Shown in pieces: positions 7,676 to 16,553 of a DNA stretch of 50,129 bases (position 1 is the first letter of the stretch; every line of letters begins with the position of its first letter). The stretch is from Lentimicrobiaceae bacterium. GTDB lineage: Bacteria > Bacteroidota > Bacteroidia > Bacteroidales > F082. Position numbers and translations under genes: made by a program. The notes below the pieces were generated by a model. That model was not told where the DNA came from. It saw only the letters and a program-made list of their open reading frames with translations, and did no database searches. The stretch spans positions 1-50,129 of the forward strand of contig SUWU01000018.1 of NCBI GenBank assembly GCA_015061295.1, read 5' to 3'.

Positions 7676-10534
7676 TCAGTCGATTCTGCAGCAGAGGTTT
7701 CTGTCGCCGAATGCGTCGTCGATTCTTGTGACATGTGGGAAGTATTTGTCTTGGACATCGCTCTTGTTAGGGAAGCCTGCCTCTTGACGTGTGAATGGGA
7801 ACTCCCAGTTGTCAGCCATCAACATCTCAGCTGTATAAGGAGCGTGTGAGATAAGGTTGTTGCCTTTCTCTGCCTTGCCGCTTTCGATGTCGGCTATCTC
7901 TTGACGGATCTTAATCATAGCGTCAACGAAACGATCTAACTCTGCCAATGGCTCGCTTTCTGTTGGCTCAACCATCAATGTCTCATGAACAGGGAATGCC
8001 ACTGTTGGAGCGTGGAAGCCGTAGTCCATCAAACGTTTTGCGATGTCGATAGCAGCGACGCCTGTAGCTTTGTTGATACCGTTGATATCGAGAATCATTT
8101 CGTGAGCAACATGACCGTTGTTACCGGTATAAAGTATTGGATAATAATCTTTCAATCTATCTTTGAGGTAGTTAGCATTTAAGATAGCCATCTTAGTAGC
8201 TTCTCTCAAACCTTCGCCGCCTAACATCTTGATGTATGCGTAAGAGATGGTGAGGATTTGTGCGCTGCCGAATGGAGCTGCTGACACTGCACCGAGTTTC
8301 TCATTATATGTAGCGAGGTTGAGGTGTGTTGGCAAGAATGGAACTAAGTGAGCTGCCACGCCGATAGGACCTACGCCTGGACCGCCACCGCCGTGAGGGA
8401 TAGCGAATGTCTTGTGTAAGTTGAGGTGACATACGTCAGCACCGATAAAACCAGGACATGTCAAACCGACTTGTGCATTCATGTTAGCACCGTCCATATA
8501 AACCTGACCGCCATTGTCGTGAACGATCTTCATGAGGTCGCGGATGCCGTCTTCGTAGATACCGTGTGTTGAAGGATATGTTACCATGAAAGCTGAGAGG
8601 CTGTCTTTGTATTCTTCTGCCTTAGCCTTAGCGTCTTCCATATCGATGTTACCGTTAGCATCGCATTTCACTACGACGACTTTCATGCCTGCCATAGCCG
8701 CTGATGCTGGGTTTGTTCCGTGTGCTGAAGCTGGAATCAAGCAGATGTCGCGGTGACCTTGACCGTTAGCTTCTTGATAACGACGTATTGTCAACAAACC
8801 TGCGTATTCACCACTTGCACCAGAGTTAGGCATGAATGACATACCAGCGAAGCCTGTGATTTCGCAAAGGTCTTTTGCCAACTCATTAATTAATTCCAAA
8901 TAACCTTCAGCTTGATCTTGTGGTACGAATGGGTGAATGTTAGCAAATTCTGGCCAGCTCAAAGCGAACATTGAAGTTGCTGAGTTGAGTTTCATAGTAC
9001 ATGATCCGAGAGGAATCATAGCGCGGTTCAAGCTCAAGTCGCGGTCTTCAAGTTGTTTCATATAACGCATCATGTCGGTCTCGCTGCGATATTTGAAGAA
9101 CACTGGTTCTTGCAAGTAAGCAGATGTACGTTGCATATCTTCTTGAACGCCATTGAATGTTCCGCAAACTGAAGGGTTGCATACGAAGTCTTCATGTTGT
9201 TTGCCGAGGACTTCACAAACGACAGCTACTATTTCGTTAACGTCAGCCAATGATGTTGTTTCGTCTAAGCTGATAGCGAAATGTTGTTTGTCGATGATAC
9301 GGAAGTTCATCTGATGTTGAAGAGCTACTTCATTGACTTTGCATGTGCAGAAGCCTTCTGGCAACTCGAAATGTAATGTATCGAAGTAATGATCGTTAAG
9401 TTGTTTAACACCATATTTCTGCATCTCTTTATCGAGGACGCAAGCAAGGATATTGATATGACGAGCTATTTCTTTGATGCCTTCTGGTCCGTGATAGATT
9501 GCATAGAATCCTGACATGATACCGAGGAGAGCCTGTGCTGTACAGATATTTGATGTAGCTTTTTCGCGTTTGATATGTTGCTCACGAGTTTGGAGAGCGA
9601 GACGATAAGCTGGATTGCCTAGAGCGTCTTTTGATATACCGATGATACGACCTGGCATCTCGCGTTTGTAAGCGTCTGTTGTTGCGAAGAAACCTGTGTG
9701 AGGACCGCCGAATGCCATTGGGAGACCAAAGCGTTGGCTAGAACCTACTACTGCATCAGCGCCCCATTCGCCTGGAGGTGTGATAAGAGCGAGGCTCATA
9801 AGGTCGGAAGCGACAGCTACCTGCATACCTTTTTCTTTCCATGTCTTAACTTCTGCGCTGTAGTTGATGATGCGTCCGTATTGGTTAGGACATTGTACTA
9901 AAACGCCGAAATATTCTTCACCTGCGCTGAAGTTCTTGATGTCGTCAACAACGACTTCAATACCCAAGTGATAAGCTCTTGTCTTGATAACGTCTATTGT
10001 TTGTGGGAACACATCGTTAGCGACGAAGAATTTATTGATACCAGCTTTCACCTGAGCGCGGCTGCGGCTATGCCAGAACATCAACATTGCTTCTGAAGCA
10101 GCTGTTGCTTCGTCTAACAATGAAGCGTTTGCCAATGGCATTGCTGTCATGTCGCTGATAACAGTCTGATAATTCAAGAGAGCTTCAAGACGTCCTTGAG
10201 AGATCTCAGCTTGATAAGGAGTGTATGAAGTGTACCATCCTGGATTTTCAAGAATGTTACGTGTGATGACACCAGGAGTGATTACGTTATAGTAACCCAA
10301 ACCGATATAACTTCTGTAAATCTTATTCTTTGCACCCAATGCCTTGAGGTTGCCGAAGCATTCATATTCGTTTAAACCTCTACCGATATTTAAACCTTTT
10401 GGAAGACGAATATCTGGAGAAATGATTTCGTCGATAAGTTGATCTGTCGATTCAACGCCAACGACCTTAAGCATTTTTTCCACATCAGTTGCTGTTGGGC
10501 CATTGTGACGTTTAATGAAATTGTTGTTAATCAT
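7676..10534 (-). CDS. gcvP: Glycine dehydrogenase (aminomethyl-transferring), P protein
   Basis: This is the PLP-dependent P protein of the glycine cleavage system, which decarboxylates glycine and passes the aminomethyl group to lipoylated H protein. At 952 residues it is the single-chain form, with both halves that other bacteria split into GcvPA and GcvPB. The cofactor lysine lies in NLHKTFAIPHGGGGPG near residue 707. The N-terminal half carries GYYNVITPGVITRNILENPGWYTSYTPYQ, described here by its key run GYYN...TPYQ. Other glycine cleavage genes are not adjacent. It has its own promoter and terminator, so it appears monocistronic. Confidence 0.98.
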   Translation of the reverse strand: MINNNFIKRHNGPTATDVEKMLKVVGVESTDQLIDEIISPDIRLPKGLNIGRGLNEYECFGNLKALGAKNKIYRSYIGLGYYNVITPGVITRNILENPGWYTSYTPYQAEISQGRLEALLNYQTVISDMTAMPLANASLLDEATAASEAMLMFWHSRSRAQVKAGINKFFVANDVFPQTIDVIKTRAYHLGIEVVVDDIKNFSAGEEYFGVLVQCPNQYGRIINYSAEVKTWKEKGMQVAVASDLMSLALITPPGEWGADAVVGSSQRFGLPMAFGGPHTGFFATTDAYKREMPGRIIGISKDALGNPAYRLALQTREQHIKREKATSNICTAQALLGIMSGFYAIYHGPEGIKEIARHINILACVLDKEMQKYGVKQLNDHYFDTLHFELPEGFCTCKVNEVALQHQMNFRIIDKQHFAISLDETTSLADVNEIVAVVCEVLGKQHEDFVCNPSVCGTFNGVQEDMQRTSAYLQEPVFFKYRSETDMMRYMKQLEDRDLSLNRAMIPLGSCTMKLNSATSMFALSWPEFANIHPFVPQDQAEGYLELINELAKDLCEITGFAGMSFMPNSGASGEYAGLLTIRRYQEANGQGHRDICLIPASAHGTNPASAAMAGMKVVVVKCDANGNIDMEDAKAKAEEYKDSLSAFMVTYPSTHGIYEDGIRDLMKIVHDNGGQVYMDGANMNAQVGLTCPGFIGADVCHLNLHKTFAIPHGGGGPGVGPIGVAAHLVPFLPTHLNLATYNEKLGAVSAAPFGSAQILTISYAYIKMLGGEGLREATKMAILNANYLKDRLKDYYPILYTGNNGHVAHEMILDINGINKATGVAAIDIAKRLMDYGFHAPTVAFPVHETLMVEPTESEPLAELDRFVDAMIKIRQEIADIESGKAEKGNNLISHAPYTAEMLMADNWEFPFTRQEAGFPNKSDVQDKYFPHVTRIDDAFGDRNLCCRID

Positions 10535-10572
10535 ATTATTTTTATTTAATGTGTTATAATTTTCATAATGCG

Positions 10573-10580
10573 CAAATTTA
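10573..10580 (-). promoter_or_regulatory. -7 promoter element for gcvP
   Basis: On the minus strand the sequence reads TAAATTTG, a match to TAnnTTTG, 38 nt upstream of the gcvP ATG. No good -33 box is seen. No glycine riboswitch-like structure is apparent in the short leader. Confidence 0.55.
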
Positions 10581-10621
10581 GTTTTTTTTTCTTATTAATC
10601 ACATGCCTTTGAATAATTTTA

Positions 10622-10629
10622 TATTTTTG
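10622..10629 (+). promoter_or_regulatory. -7 promoter element for the Ig-like lipoprotein
   Basis: TATTTTTG matches TAnnTTTG and ends 15 nt before the ATG at 10645. The surroundings are very AT-rich, so this is weaker evidence than at other genes. Confidence 0.4.
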
Positions 10630-10644
10630 TAAAAATTTAAATTT

Positions 10645-11340
10645 ATGAAGAAAGTCGCTTTAATTTTAATTGGCTTATGTTTTATCATCACATCATGTGG
10701 AAAGAAAATTGATAAGACGATAAAATACAATGGTTCAAAAGATGTAAATATTGTTCTACAAGAGAGTTACAATCTCAACGCCTCATCGGAAGAAGAACTC
10801 ACGTATTATTCCGACAATGATCTAATTGTCACTGTCGATAAAAACGGTAAGATTTTCGGAAAGAACATAGGTGAAGCTAATATCACAATCTCAAACTCTG
10901 AGAACAGCGTCAATGTTCATGTGAATGTCACTCTTTTTGAAGAGCCTACTTTAGACTTTGGCTGCAACCAAGAAAAGATCTTATCGCTTTATGGTCAACC
11001 TACAATATCGACCGACAGTGTGATAATATATACTAATTGGTATTCTTACGCAGTATGGTCGATGTCGTTTTTCTTTAAAGACAACGAATATTATGAGTCT
11101 GATTTATACATAAGGAACGACCTTGACCTGCGTATAGATCAATATCTTGAAGAGAATTTTTATTATTACGGCAAATTAACTGATGACAATAATAATGACA
11201 TTTACGTTTATTTAGATGCTGCTGATGAAAGCAACGCTACTGTAATGGTTGCTAAAATGTATCATGCAAATAAAGACGATGACATCTGTCTGATATATGT
11301 TCCTTATACCTCAGAGAACAGGCTCAGATTCAGACGCTGA
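10645..11340 (+). CDS. Lipoprotein with a bacterial Ig-like (Big_2-type) domain
   Basis: The protein has a lipoprotein signal peptide with lipobox ITSC (Cys18). Residues about 25-98 resemble a Big_2-type immunoglobulin fold: tandem beta strands with DNDLIVTVDKNGKIFGKNIG, whose phrase 'V-x-V-D-x-x-G-K-I' is typical. The rest is an acidic, aromatic-rich beta domain I do not recognise. It is probably exposed in the periplasm or at the cell surface. It is flanked by divergent gcvP and convergent typA, and shares a bidirectional terminator with the latter. Confidence 0.85.
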   Translation: MKKVALILIGLCFIITSCGKKIDKTIKYNGSKDVNIVLQESYNLNASSEEELTYYSDNDLIVTVDKNGKIFGKNIGEANITISNSENSVNVHVNVTLFEEPTLDFGCNQEKILSLYGQPTISTDSVIIYTNWYSYAVWSMSFFFKDNEYYESDLYIRNDLDLRIDQYLEENFYYYGKLTDDNNNDIYVYLDAADESNATVMVAKMYHANKDDDICLIYVPYTSENRLRFRR

Positions 11341-11356
11341 CACAGACATTGACAAT

Positions 11357-11398
11357 AAAAATAACGCTGATTTGAAGTTTCAAATCAGCGTTATTTTT
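11357..11398. terminator. Bidirectional terminator between the lipoprotein gene and typA
   Basis: A perfect 19-bp stem (11357-11375 with 11380-11398) has a 4-nt loop (AGTT). It carries A runs on one side and T runs on the other, so it can terminate both converging genes. It ends 12 nt before the typA stop. Confidence 0.93.
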
Positions 11399-11410
11399 TT
11401 TGTTATTCAT

Positions 11411-13219
11411 TTATTCTTCTCTTTTGCTTTGACGTTTGCGTTCTATCTCATCTAAGATAATCTTTCTCAAACGCAGGCTCTTAGGTGTTATCTCTAAATA
11501 CTCATCATCACGAATCATCTCCATATATTCTTCTAATGAGAAGCGTTTTGGTGGAATAAGGACGATCTTTTCATCGGAGCCTGATGCTCTGACATTGGTA
11601 AGATGTTTTGTTTTATTAACATTCAAGACTATATCGTTAGAACGTGTGTTTTCACCTATAACTTCACCGACATAAACCTCTTCGTTAGGTTGTACAAAGA
11701 AAGCTCCTCTATCTTGAAGTTTCCATAACGCGTAAGGTACTGCAACACCTGTCTCCATCGCGATGAGCGCTCCTGTGTTACGACCTGCTATCTCCCCTCT
11801 CCATGGCTCATAGCCTTTGAGTCGTTGCGACATAACAGCTTCACCTTCTGTGGCAGTAAGCATACTGCTTCTCAATCCGATAAGACCTCTTGATGGAATT
11901 TCAAAGTCGATGTTCATTCTGTCGCCCTTAGGCTGCATGTTTATCATCTCACCTTTCTTAGCTGTGACGAGTTCGATGACACGACCAGCGAATTGTTCTG
12001 GCACCTGAACTGTCAACATCTCGATAGGTTCACATTTCTTACCGTCAATCTCTTTGATGATAACCTTAGGCTGACCTATCTGGAACTCATAGCCTTCACG
12101 ACGCATCGTCTCTATCAAGATAGAAAGGTGCAAGATACCACGACCAAACACCATCATTGAATCTGGCGATGCTGTATCTTCAATACGGAGTGCAAGGTTC
12201 TTCTCAAGTTCTTTATAAAGACGTTCACGAAGATGACGTGAGGTAACGAACTTACCTTCTTTACCGAAGAAAGGCGAGTTGTTAATGGTGAACAACATAC
12301 TCATCGTTGGCTCATCGACATGAATTGGAGGCAGTGCCTCTGGATTTTCCAAGTCGGCAACAGTATCACCGATCTCAAAATCTTCAAGTCCCATGATAGC
12401 AACGATGTCGCCAGATAATATCGGGTTCTTGGTTCTTTCTTTTCCCAATCCTTCAAAAGTATATAACTCTTTAATAGTGTTCTTCTTGACAGTGCCATCG
12501 CGCTTCACGAGAGAGACGTTCATACCAGCTTGTAATGTTCCTCTCTTCAAGCGTCCCACTGCTATACGACCCACATAAGAGCTGTAATCTAAAGATGTAA
12601 TCAACATCTGAGGTGTTCCTTCTTCATGTTTTGCTGCAGGGATATGTTCTAAGATTGTATCTAAGAGATATGAAATATCTGATGTTGGCTGCTTATAATC
12701 TGCCGACATCCAGCCTTGTTTTGAGGAGCCGAACACAGTAGGGAAATCGAGTTGTTCTTCTGTAGCTCCGAGATTGAACATGAGGTCGAAGACTGCTTCC
12801 TGAGTCTCTTCTGGATAACAGTTAGGTTTATCAACTTTATTGACAACGACTATAGGTTTAAGTCCTAACTGCAAAGCCTTCTCAAGTACGAAACGTGTCT
12901 GAGGCATAGGACCTTCAAAAGCATCAACAAGTAAGATAACGCCATCGGCCATATTGAGGACGCGTTCCACCTCGCCACCGAAGTCGGAGTGACCGGGAGT
13001 GTCGATGATGTTAATCTTCACGCCCTTATAACGTACAGAAACATTTTTAGATAAGATGGTGATACCTCGTTCTCGTTCAAGATCGTTATTATCCAATATC
13101 AAATCATTAGTCTCCTGATTGTCTCTAAACAATCTTGATTGGTATAAAATACGATCTACCAATGTGGTCTTGCCATGGTCAACATGAGCAATAATTGCAA
13201 CGTTACGAATGCTCTCCAT
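11411..13219 (-). CDS. typA: Ribosome-associated GTPase TypA/BipA
   Basis: This is a translational GTPase related to EF-G. It shows G1 GHVDHGKT (residues 11-18), G3 DTPGHSDF and G4 NKVD, then the EF-G-like domains III/V and the TypA-specific C-terminal domain ending in a Lys/Arg-rich tail. The length of 602 residues is typical. The family helps 50S subunit assembly and stress adaptation. It has its own promoter directly upstream although it lies 68 nt behind the helicase gene on the same strand, so it can be expressed separately. Confidence 0.97.
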   Translation of the reverse strand: MESIRNVAIIAHVDHGKTTLVDRILYQSRLFRDNQETNDLILDNNDLERERGITILSKNVSVRYKGVKINIIDTPGHSDFGGEVERVLNMADGVILLVDAFEGPMPQTRFVLEKALQLGLKPIVVVNKVDKPNCYPEETQEAVFDLMFNLGATEEQLDFPTVFGSSKQGWMSADYKQPTSDISYLLDTILEHIPAAKHEEGTPQMLITSLDYSSYVGRIAVGRLKRGTLQAGMNVSLVKRDGTVKKNTIKELYTFEGLGKERTKNPILSGDIVAIMGLEDFEIGDTVADLENPEALPPIHVDEPTMSMLFTINNSPFFGKEGKFVTSRHLRERLYKELEKNLALRIEDTASPDSMMVFGRGILHLSILIETMRREGYEFQIGQPKVIIKEIDGKKCEPIEMLTVQVPEQFAGRVIELVTAKKGEMINMQPKGDRMNIDFEIPSRGLIGLRSSMLTATEGEAVMSQRLKGYEPWRGEIAGRNTGALIAMETGVAVPYALWKLQDRGAFFVQPNEEVYVGEVIGENTRSNDIVLNVNKTKHLTNVRASGSDEKIVLIPPKRFSLEEYMEMIRDDEYLEITPKSLRLRKIILDEIERKRQSKREE

Positions 13220-13260
13220 CTATTATAATTTAGTGATTATTTATTTTCAACAAACGGGTG

Positions 13261-13294
13261 CAAATTTACAAAAAAATGCTTTTATTTTTACAAA
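13261..13294 (-). promoter_or_regulatory. Promoter for typA
   Basis: On the minus strand, TTTG (13291-13294), 22 nt and TAAATTTG (13261-13268) fit the -33/-7 pattern. The -33 box lies at the 3' end of the helicase gene. Confidence 0.6.
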
Positions 13295-16200
13295 TATGTC
13301 AATTCCACTTGTTCTATTTCTACCTTAATTTTTTCCTCTGTGATATAAACAAGATATGCTTCTATATTTTTGTTGACATTCATCTTTTGCAATGCTGATG
13401 CATATTTATTTAATTGTTTCTTATATACATCGTCTTTCTTTCCTGTCTTATAGTCTATGATAATAATCTTATCTTGTGACTCAGAATATCTATCTGGACG
13501 TATTATCTTGCCTTCATTAGTGAGTATCTCCATCTCACTTTTAACGATACAATCATCGGAATATGCTTCACATATCATATCAGAAGAACTTATCTCCTCA
13601 AATTGTTTAAGCAATATTTCTGCCTGTCTCTCATCGATGCTGCCGTTATATATATAAGGTGTCAACACTCGCTTTGCATCGTCTTTTTTCTCTATCTTCG
13701 ACAGAATTTCATGTACCAACACGCCCCATTCTTGTGGTTGATATTCCTTATAATCGGCTGTCAATATAACAGGTTCTGCCTTCATTTTAACGACATCATT
13801 CCAATCTATCGTATCGACATCTTTACTATCGCCAAGTTCTAAGATATTACCATCTAAGTCTTTAGCGACATTATTATTGGCCACCATCTCTCCTATCTCA
13901 TAAACATATGAAATATCGTCGTCGAGCATTCCCGACTTCATAGAATATTTTTCCTTGTCATATTCCACATAATCAAGGAGGAGATTATAGTTATTATCTT
14001 TAGTCTTTGAATCGTTGGTATATATAAACAACATATCTTTTGGACGAGTCATCGCCACATACATGATATTAAAGTCGTCGAAACATGCTTTTTCTTTCTC
14101 TTCTACATAATATTTCTCAAAGATGGTATTGTTAAGATTTTTTTTGATAGGCAGGATAAAACTGTCTATGTGAGGTATATCTTTAATAGCTTTGAAATCG
14201 TCTTGACACGACATCCATCGTTCTTCTCCTTTAAATCGCTCTGGCAGTTGAGTAAAAGCATAAGGATACATCACTATTTTAAATTCGAGACCTTTGGACT
14301 TATGTATCGTCATAATCTGCACGGCGTCGATATCCGATGAAGTCTTCACATAAAAAGAATCCGATTTTCGTTCCCAATAATCTAAGAAATCGTTTAATCC
14401 ACCGTGTTCTGCGTTCTGCCACTCATTGACGACACTCATCAGATACTGAAGGAAAATGTCATCAATGATATTAAATCCATAAAACTTAACTATCTTCACA
14501 CATAAGTCATACAGACTCAACGTGTTGTTTTTTATCTCCCTTAACTTCTCCTCATCAATAACATCTGCAGCATCAGACAAGTCACGTGTCGCCACATCAG
14601 GATTATCGCATATCTCACGATAATATCTCAGCGACACTTTTATCACTTCATTATTTTCATCGGCGAGATAACGCAGCGTCAATATCAGGAGCATGACTTT
14701 ATCCGAAGATTTCAGCGATATAGAGTCGGACGACACCACAGGTATTTTATGTTCGCTTTTAGTAAGGAACTCAGCGATGTCGGAGCCGTCAGAATTATTT
14801 CTAACCAAGATAGCGATGTCTTTATAATCGTAGCCAAGTCTTCTAAGTCTCAGTATATCATCGAGTATAGATACTTTAACGGCATGTTTATACTTCTTTT
14901 TATCAGCCACTCTCTTTCCTTCCTCTTTAAAACTACTCATCTTAAAGATCTCAAGTCTGACATAACCTTTGTAATCTTTATCTCTAAATTTCTGTCTCAT
15001 ATTATCAGCATATACCGACTTATACAAATCATTACCGAGTATATCTTTAGAGAAGTCGAAGAAGTCGTTATTGAATTTAACGATATTTTCTTTTGTGCGA
15101 TAATTAGTCTCTAACTGTTTAGGATTCCAATTATGCACAAAGAGACTCTCGCATTCGTTGGTAAATTCGTTATTAGGATTTTGGTGGATATGAGGAAGTT
15201 TAATAATCTGTTCCACCTCGCCGCTTCTAAATCTGTAGATAGCTTGTTTAGCATCACCTACCAAGAGGTTTTTATTACCAAACGACAAGCTGTTACTTAT
15301 CAGAGGGAGGAAATTAAACCATTGAAGTATAGAGGTATCCTGAAACTCATCGATAAAGAAATGTCTGTATCTTGCACCTATTCTCTCGTATATAAAAGGC
15401 ACCGAGCAGTCGCCAAGTATATCAGATATTCTCTTGTTAAACTCCGATATATGAACCTTATATGTATCATCGATATATTCGTTAACGATGTTCATCAGCT
15501 TACCTCTAAGCACATAAAGATAGAAGTCGTTGCGTAATATATTGATAAAATACAGCGAGTTACAGTCATCGAGGAGAGAGCCAAAGATTTTCAGCAAGTC
15601 GATATTATCACGATTTAGTTTATCTATGACATCTTTAGGAGCTTTTTTGTTGACCCAATCATTCTTCAAGAATATCTTTCTTATCGTCTGTGTTAGCAAA
15701 GCAGAAGGTTCCACATTTCTTATATTCTCTTCTTTTTGTATCTTATCGACGACACTTATCAATCCTTTTGATTTTCCCTCGTAGCAATCTTCCGTTATTT
15801 GGTATTTCGTTATAATGTCTTCTATATTTCCAATAATCTCTTTGATAGATTTTTCGAGTTCAACGATTTTATTGTTGAGATACTGTTTAACTTCGTGATA
15901 TTGAGTTTTATCGAGGCTGACAATTCTAAGCATCTCGCCTTTTTTATATGCGCTCTCTTTAAGTAGTTTTTTTATATAACTTCTTATAGGAGTTTCTATT
16001 CTATCATTTTCCTCGTTATCGAGTTTAAACTCAATAAATTCCGACAGTATCTCTGTCATCATACCATCGTCATTACCGATTTTCTTATCGATGCGTTGTA
16101 TTATTTCATCTAAGAGTTCATCCTCGTCGAGGAGCACTTTATATTGAGGAGGGAGGTTAAGTTCTTTAGCGAAGGAGCGAGCTACCTGTTGCACAAAACT

Positions 16201-16545
16201 ATCGATAGTAGAGATATTGAAATCGGAGTAGTTATGAATGATATTAATGTACAGCTTTTTAGCTTTATCTCTAATATCTTCATATTGAAGTTTTGTCTCA
16301 TTTTCAAGGTCATTGATCAAGTCGGAGGCCGCCACTTCATTATTGATGATAGCTTTGAGGTTGTTGAGAATCTTAGCCTTCATCTCATTAGCGGCCTTGT
16401 TAGTAAACGTCACTGCCAATATTTCCTTAAAGTATTTATCGTCATGTTTAAAGCATAAGGTAAGAAATTCTCTTATAAGGGTGTAGGTCTTACCCGATCC
16501 AGCTGAGGCTCTATAGAGAACAAAAGGTTTATCATTGCTATTCAT
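13288..16545 (-). CDS. UvrD/Rep-family helicase-nuclease, AddA/RecB-like
   Basis: This 1085-residue protein joins a superfamily 1A helicase to a RecB-type nuclease. Walker A is ASAGSGKTYT (near residues 14-23), Walker B/motif II is FIDEFQDTS (near 400), motif III is VGDAKQAIYRFR and motif V is MTIHKSKGLEF (near 745). The nuclease domain near residues 1010-1050 has DRYSE and IIDYKTGKK, matching the D...DYKTG signature of RecB/AddA nucleases. It would process double-strand breaks for RecA loading. The expected AddB-like partner is not adjacent in this window. It starts 8 nt after the tamB-like stop, so it is probably co-transcribed with that gene. Confidence 0.93.
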   Translation of the reverse strand: MNSNDKPFVLYRASAGSGKTYTLIREFLTLCFKHDDKYFKEILAVTFTNKAANEMKAKILNNLKAIINNEVAASDLINDLENETKLQYEDIRDKAKKLYINIIHNYSDFNISTIDSFVQQVARSFAKELNLPPQYKVLLDEDELLDEIIQRIDKKIGNDDGMMTEILSEFIEFKLDNEENDRIETPIRSYIKKLLKESAYKKGEMLRIVSLDKTQYHEVKQYLNNKIVELEKSIKEIIGNIEDIITKYQITEDCYEGKSKGLISVVDKIQKEENIRNVEPSALLTQTIRKIFLKNDWVNKKAPKDVIDKLNRDNIDLLKIFGSLLDDCNSLYFINILRNDFYLYVLRGKLMNIVNEYIDDTYKVHISEFNKRISDILGDCSVPFIYERIGARYRHFFIDEFQDTSILQWFNFLPLISNSLSFGNKNLLVGDAKQAIYRFRSGEVEQIIKLPHIHQNPNNEFTNECESLFVHNWNPKQLETNYRTKENIVKFNNDFFDFSKDILGNDLYKSVYADNMRQKFRDKDYKGYVRLEIFKMSSFKEEGKRVADKKKYKHAVKVSILDDILRLRRLGYDYKDIAILVRNNSDGSDIAEFLTKSEHKIPVVSSDSISLKSSDKVMLLILTLRYLADENNEVIKVSLRYYREICDNPDVATRDLSDAADVIDEEKLREIKNNTLSLYDLCVKIVKFYGFNIIDDIFLQYLMSVVNEWQNAEHGGLNDFLDYWERKSDSFYVKTSSDIDAVQIMTIHKSKGLEFKIVMYPYAFTQLPERFKGEERWMSCQDDFKAIKDIPHIDSFILPIKKNLNNTIFEKYYVEEKEKACFDDFNIMYVAMTRPKDMLFIYTNDSKTKDNNYNLLLDYVEYDKEKYSMKSGMLDDDISYVYEIGEMVANNNVAKDLDGNILELGDSKDVDTIDWNDVVKMKAEPVILTADYKEYQPQEWGVLVHEILSKIEKKDDAKRVLTPYIYNGSIDERQAEILLKQFEEISSSDMICEAYSDDCIVKSEMEILTNEGKIIRPDRYSESQDKIIIIDYKTGKKDDVYKKQLNKYASALQKMNVNKNIEAYLVYITEEKIKVEIEQVELTYL

Positions 16546-16553
16546 GTGATATT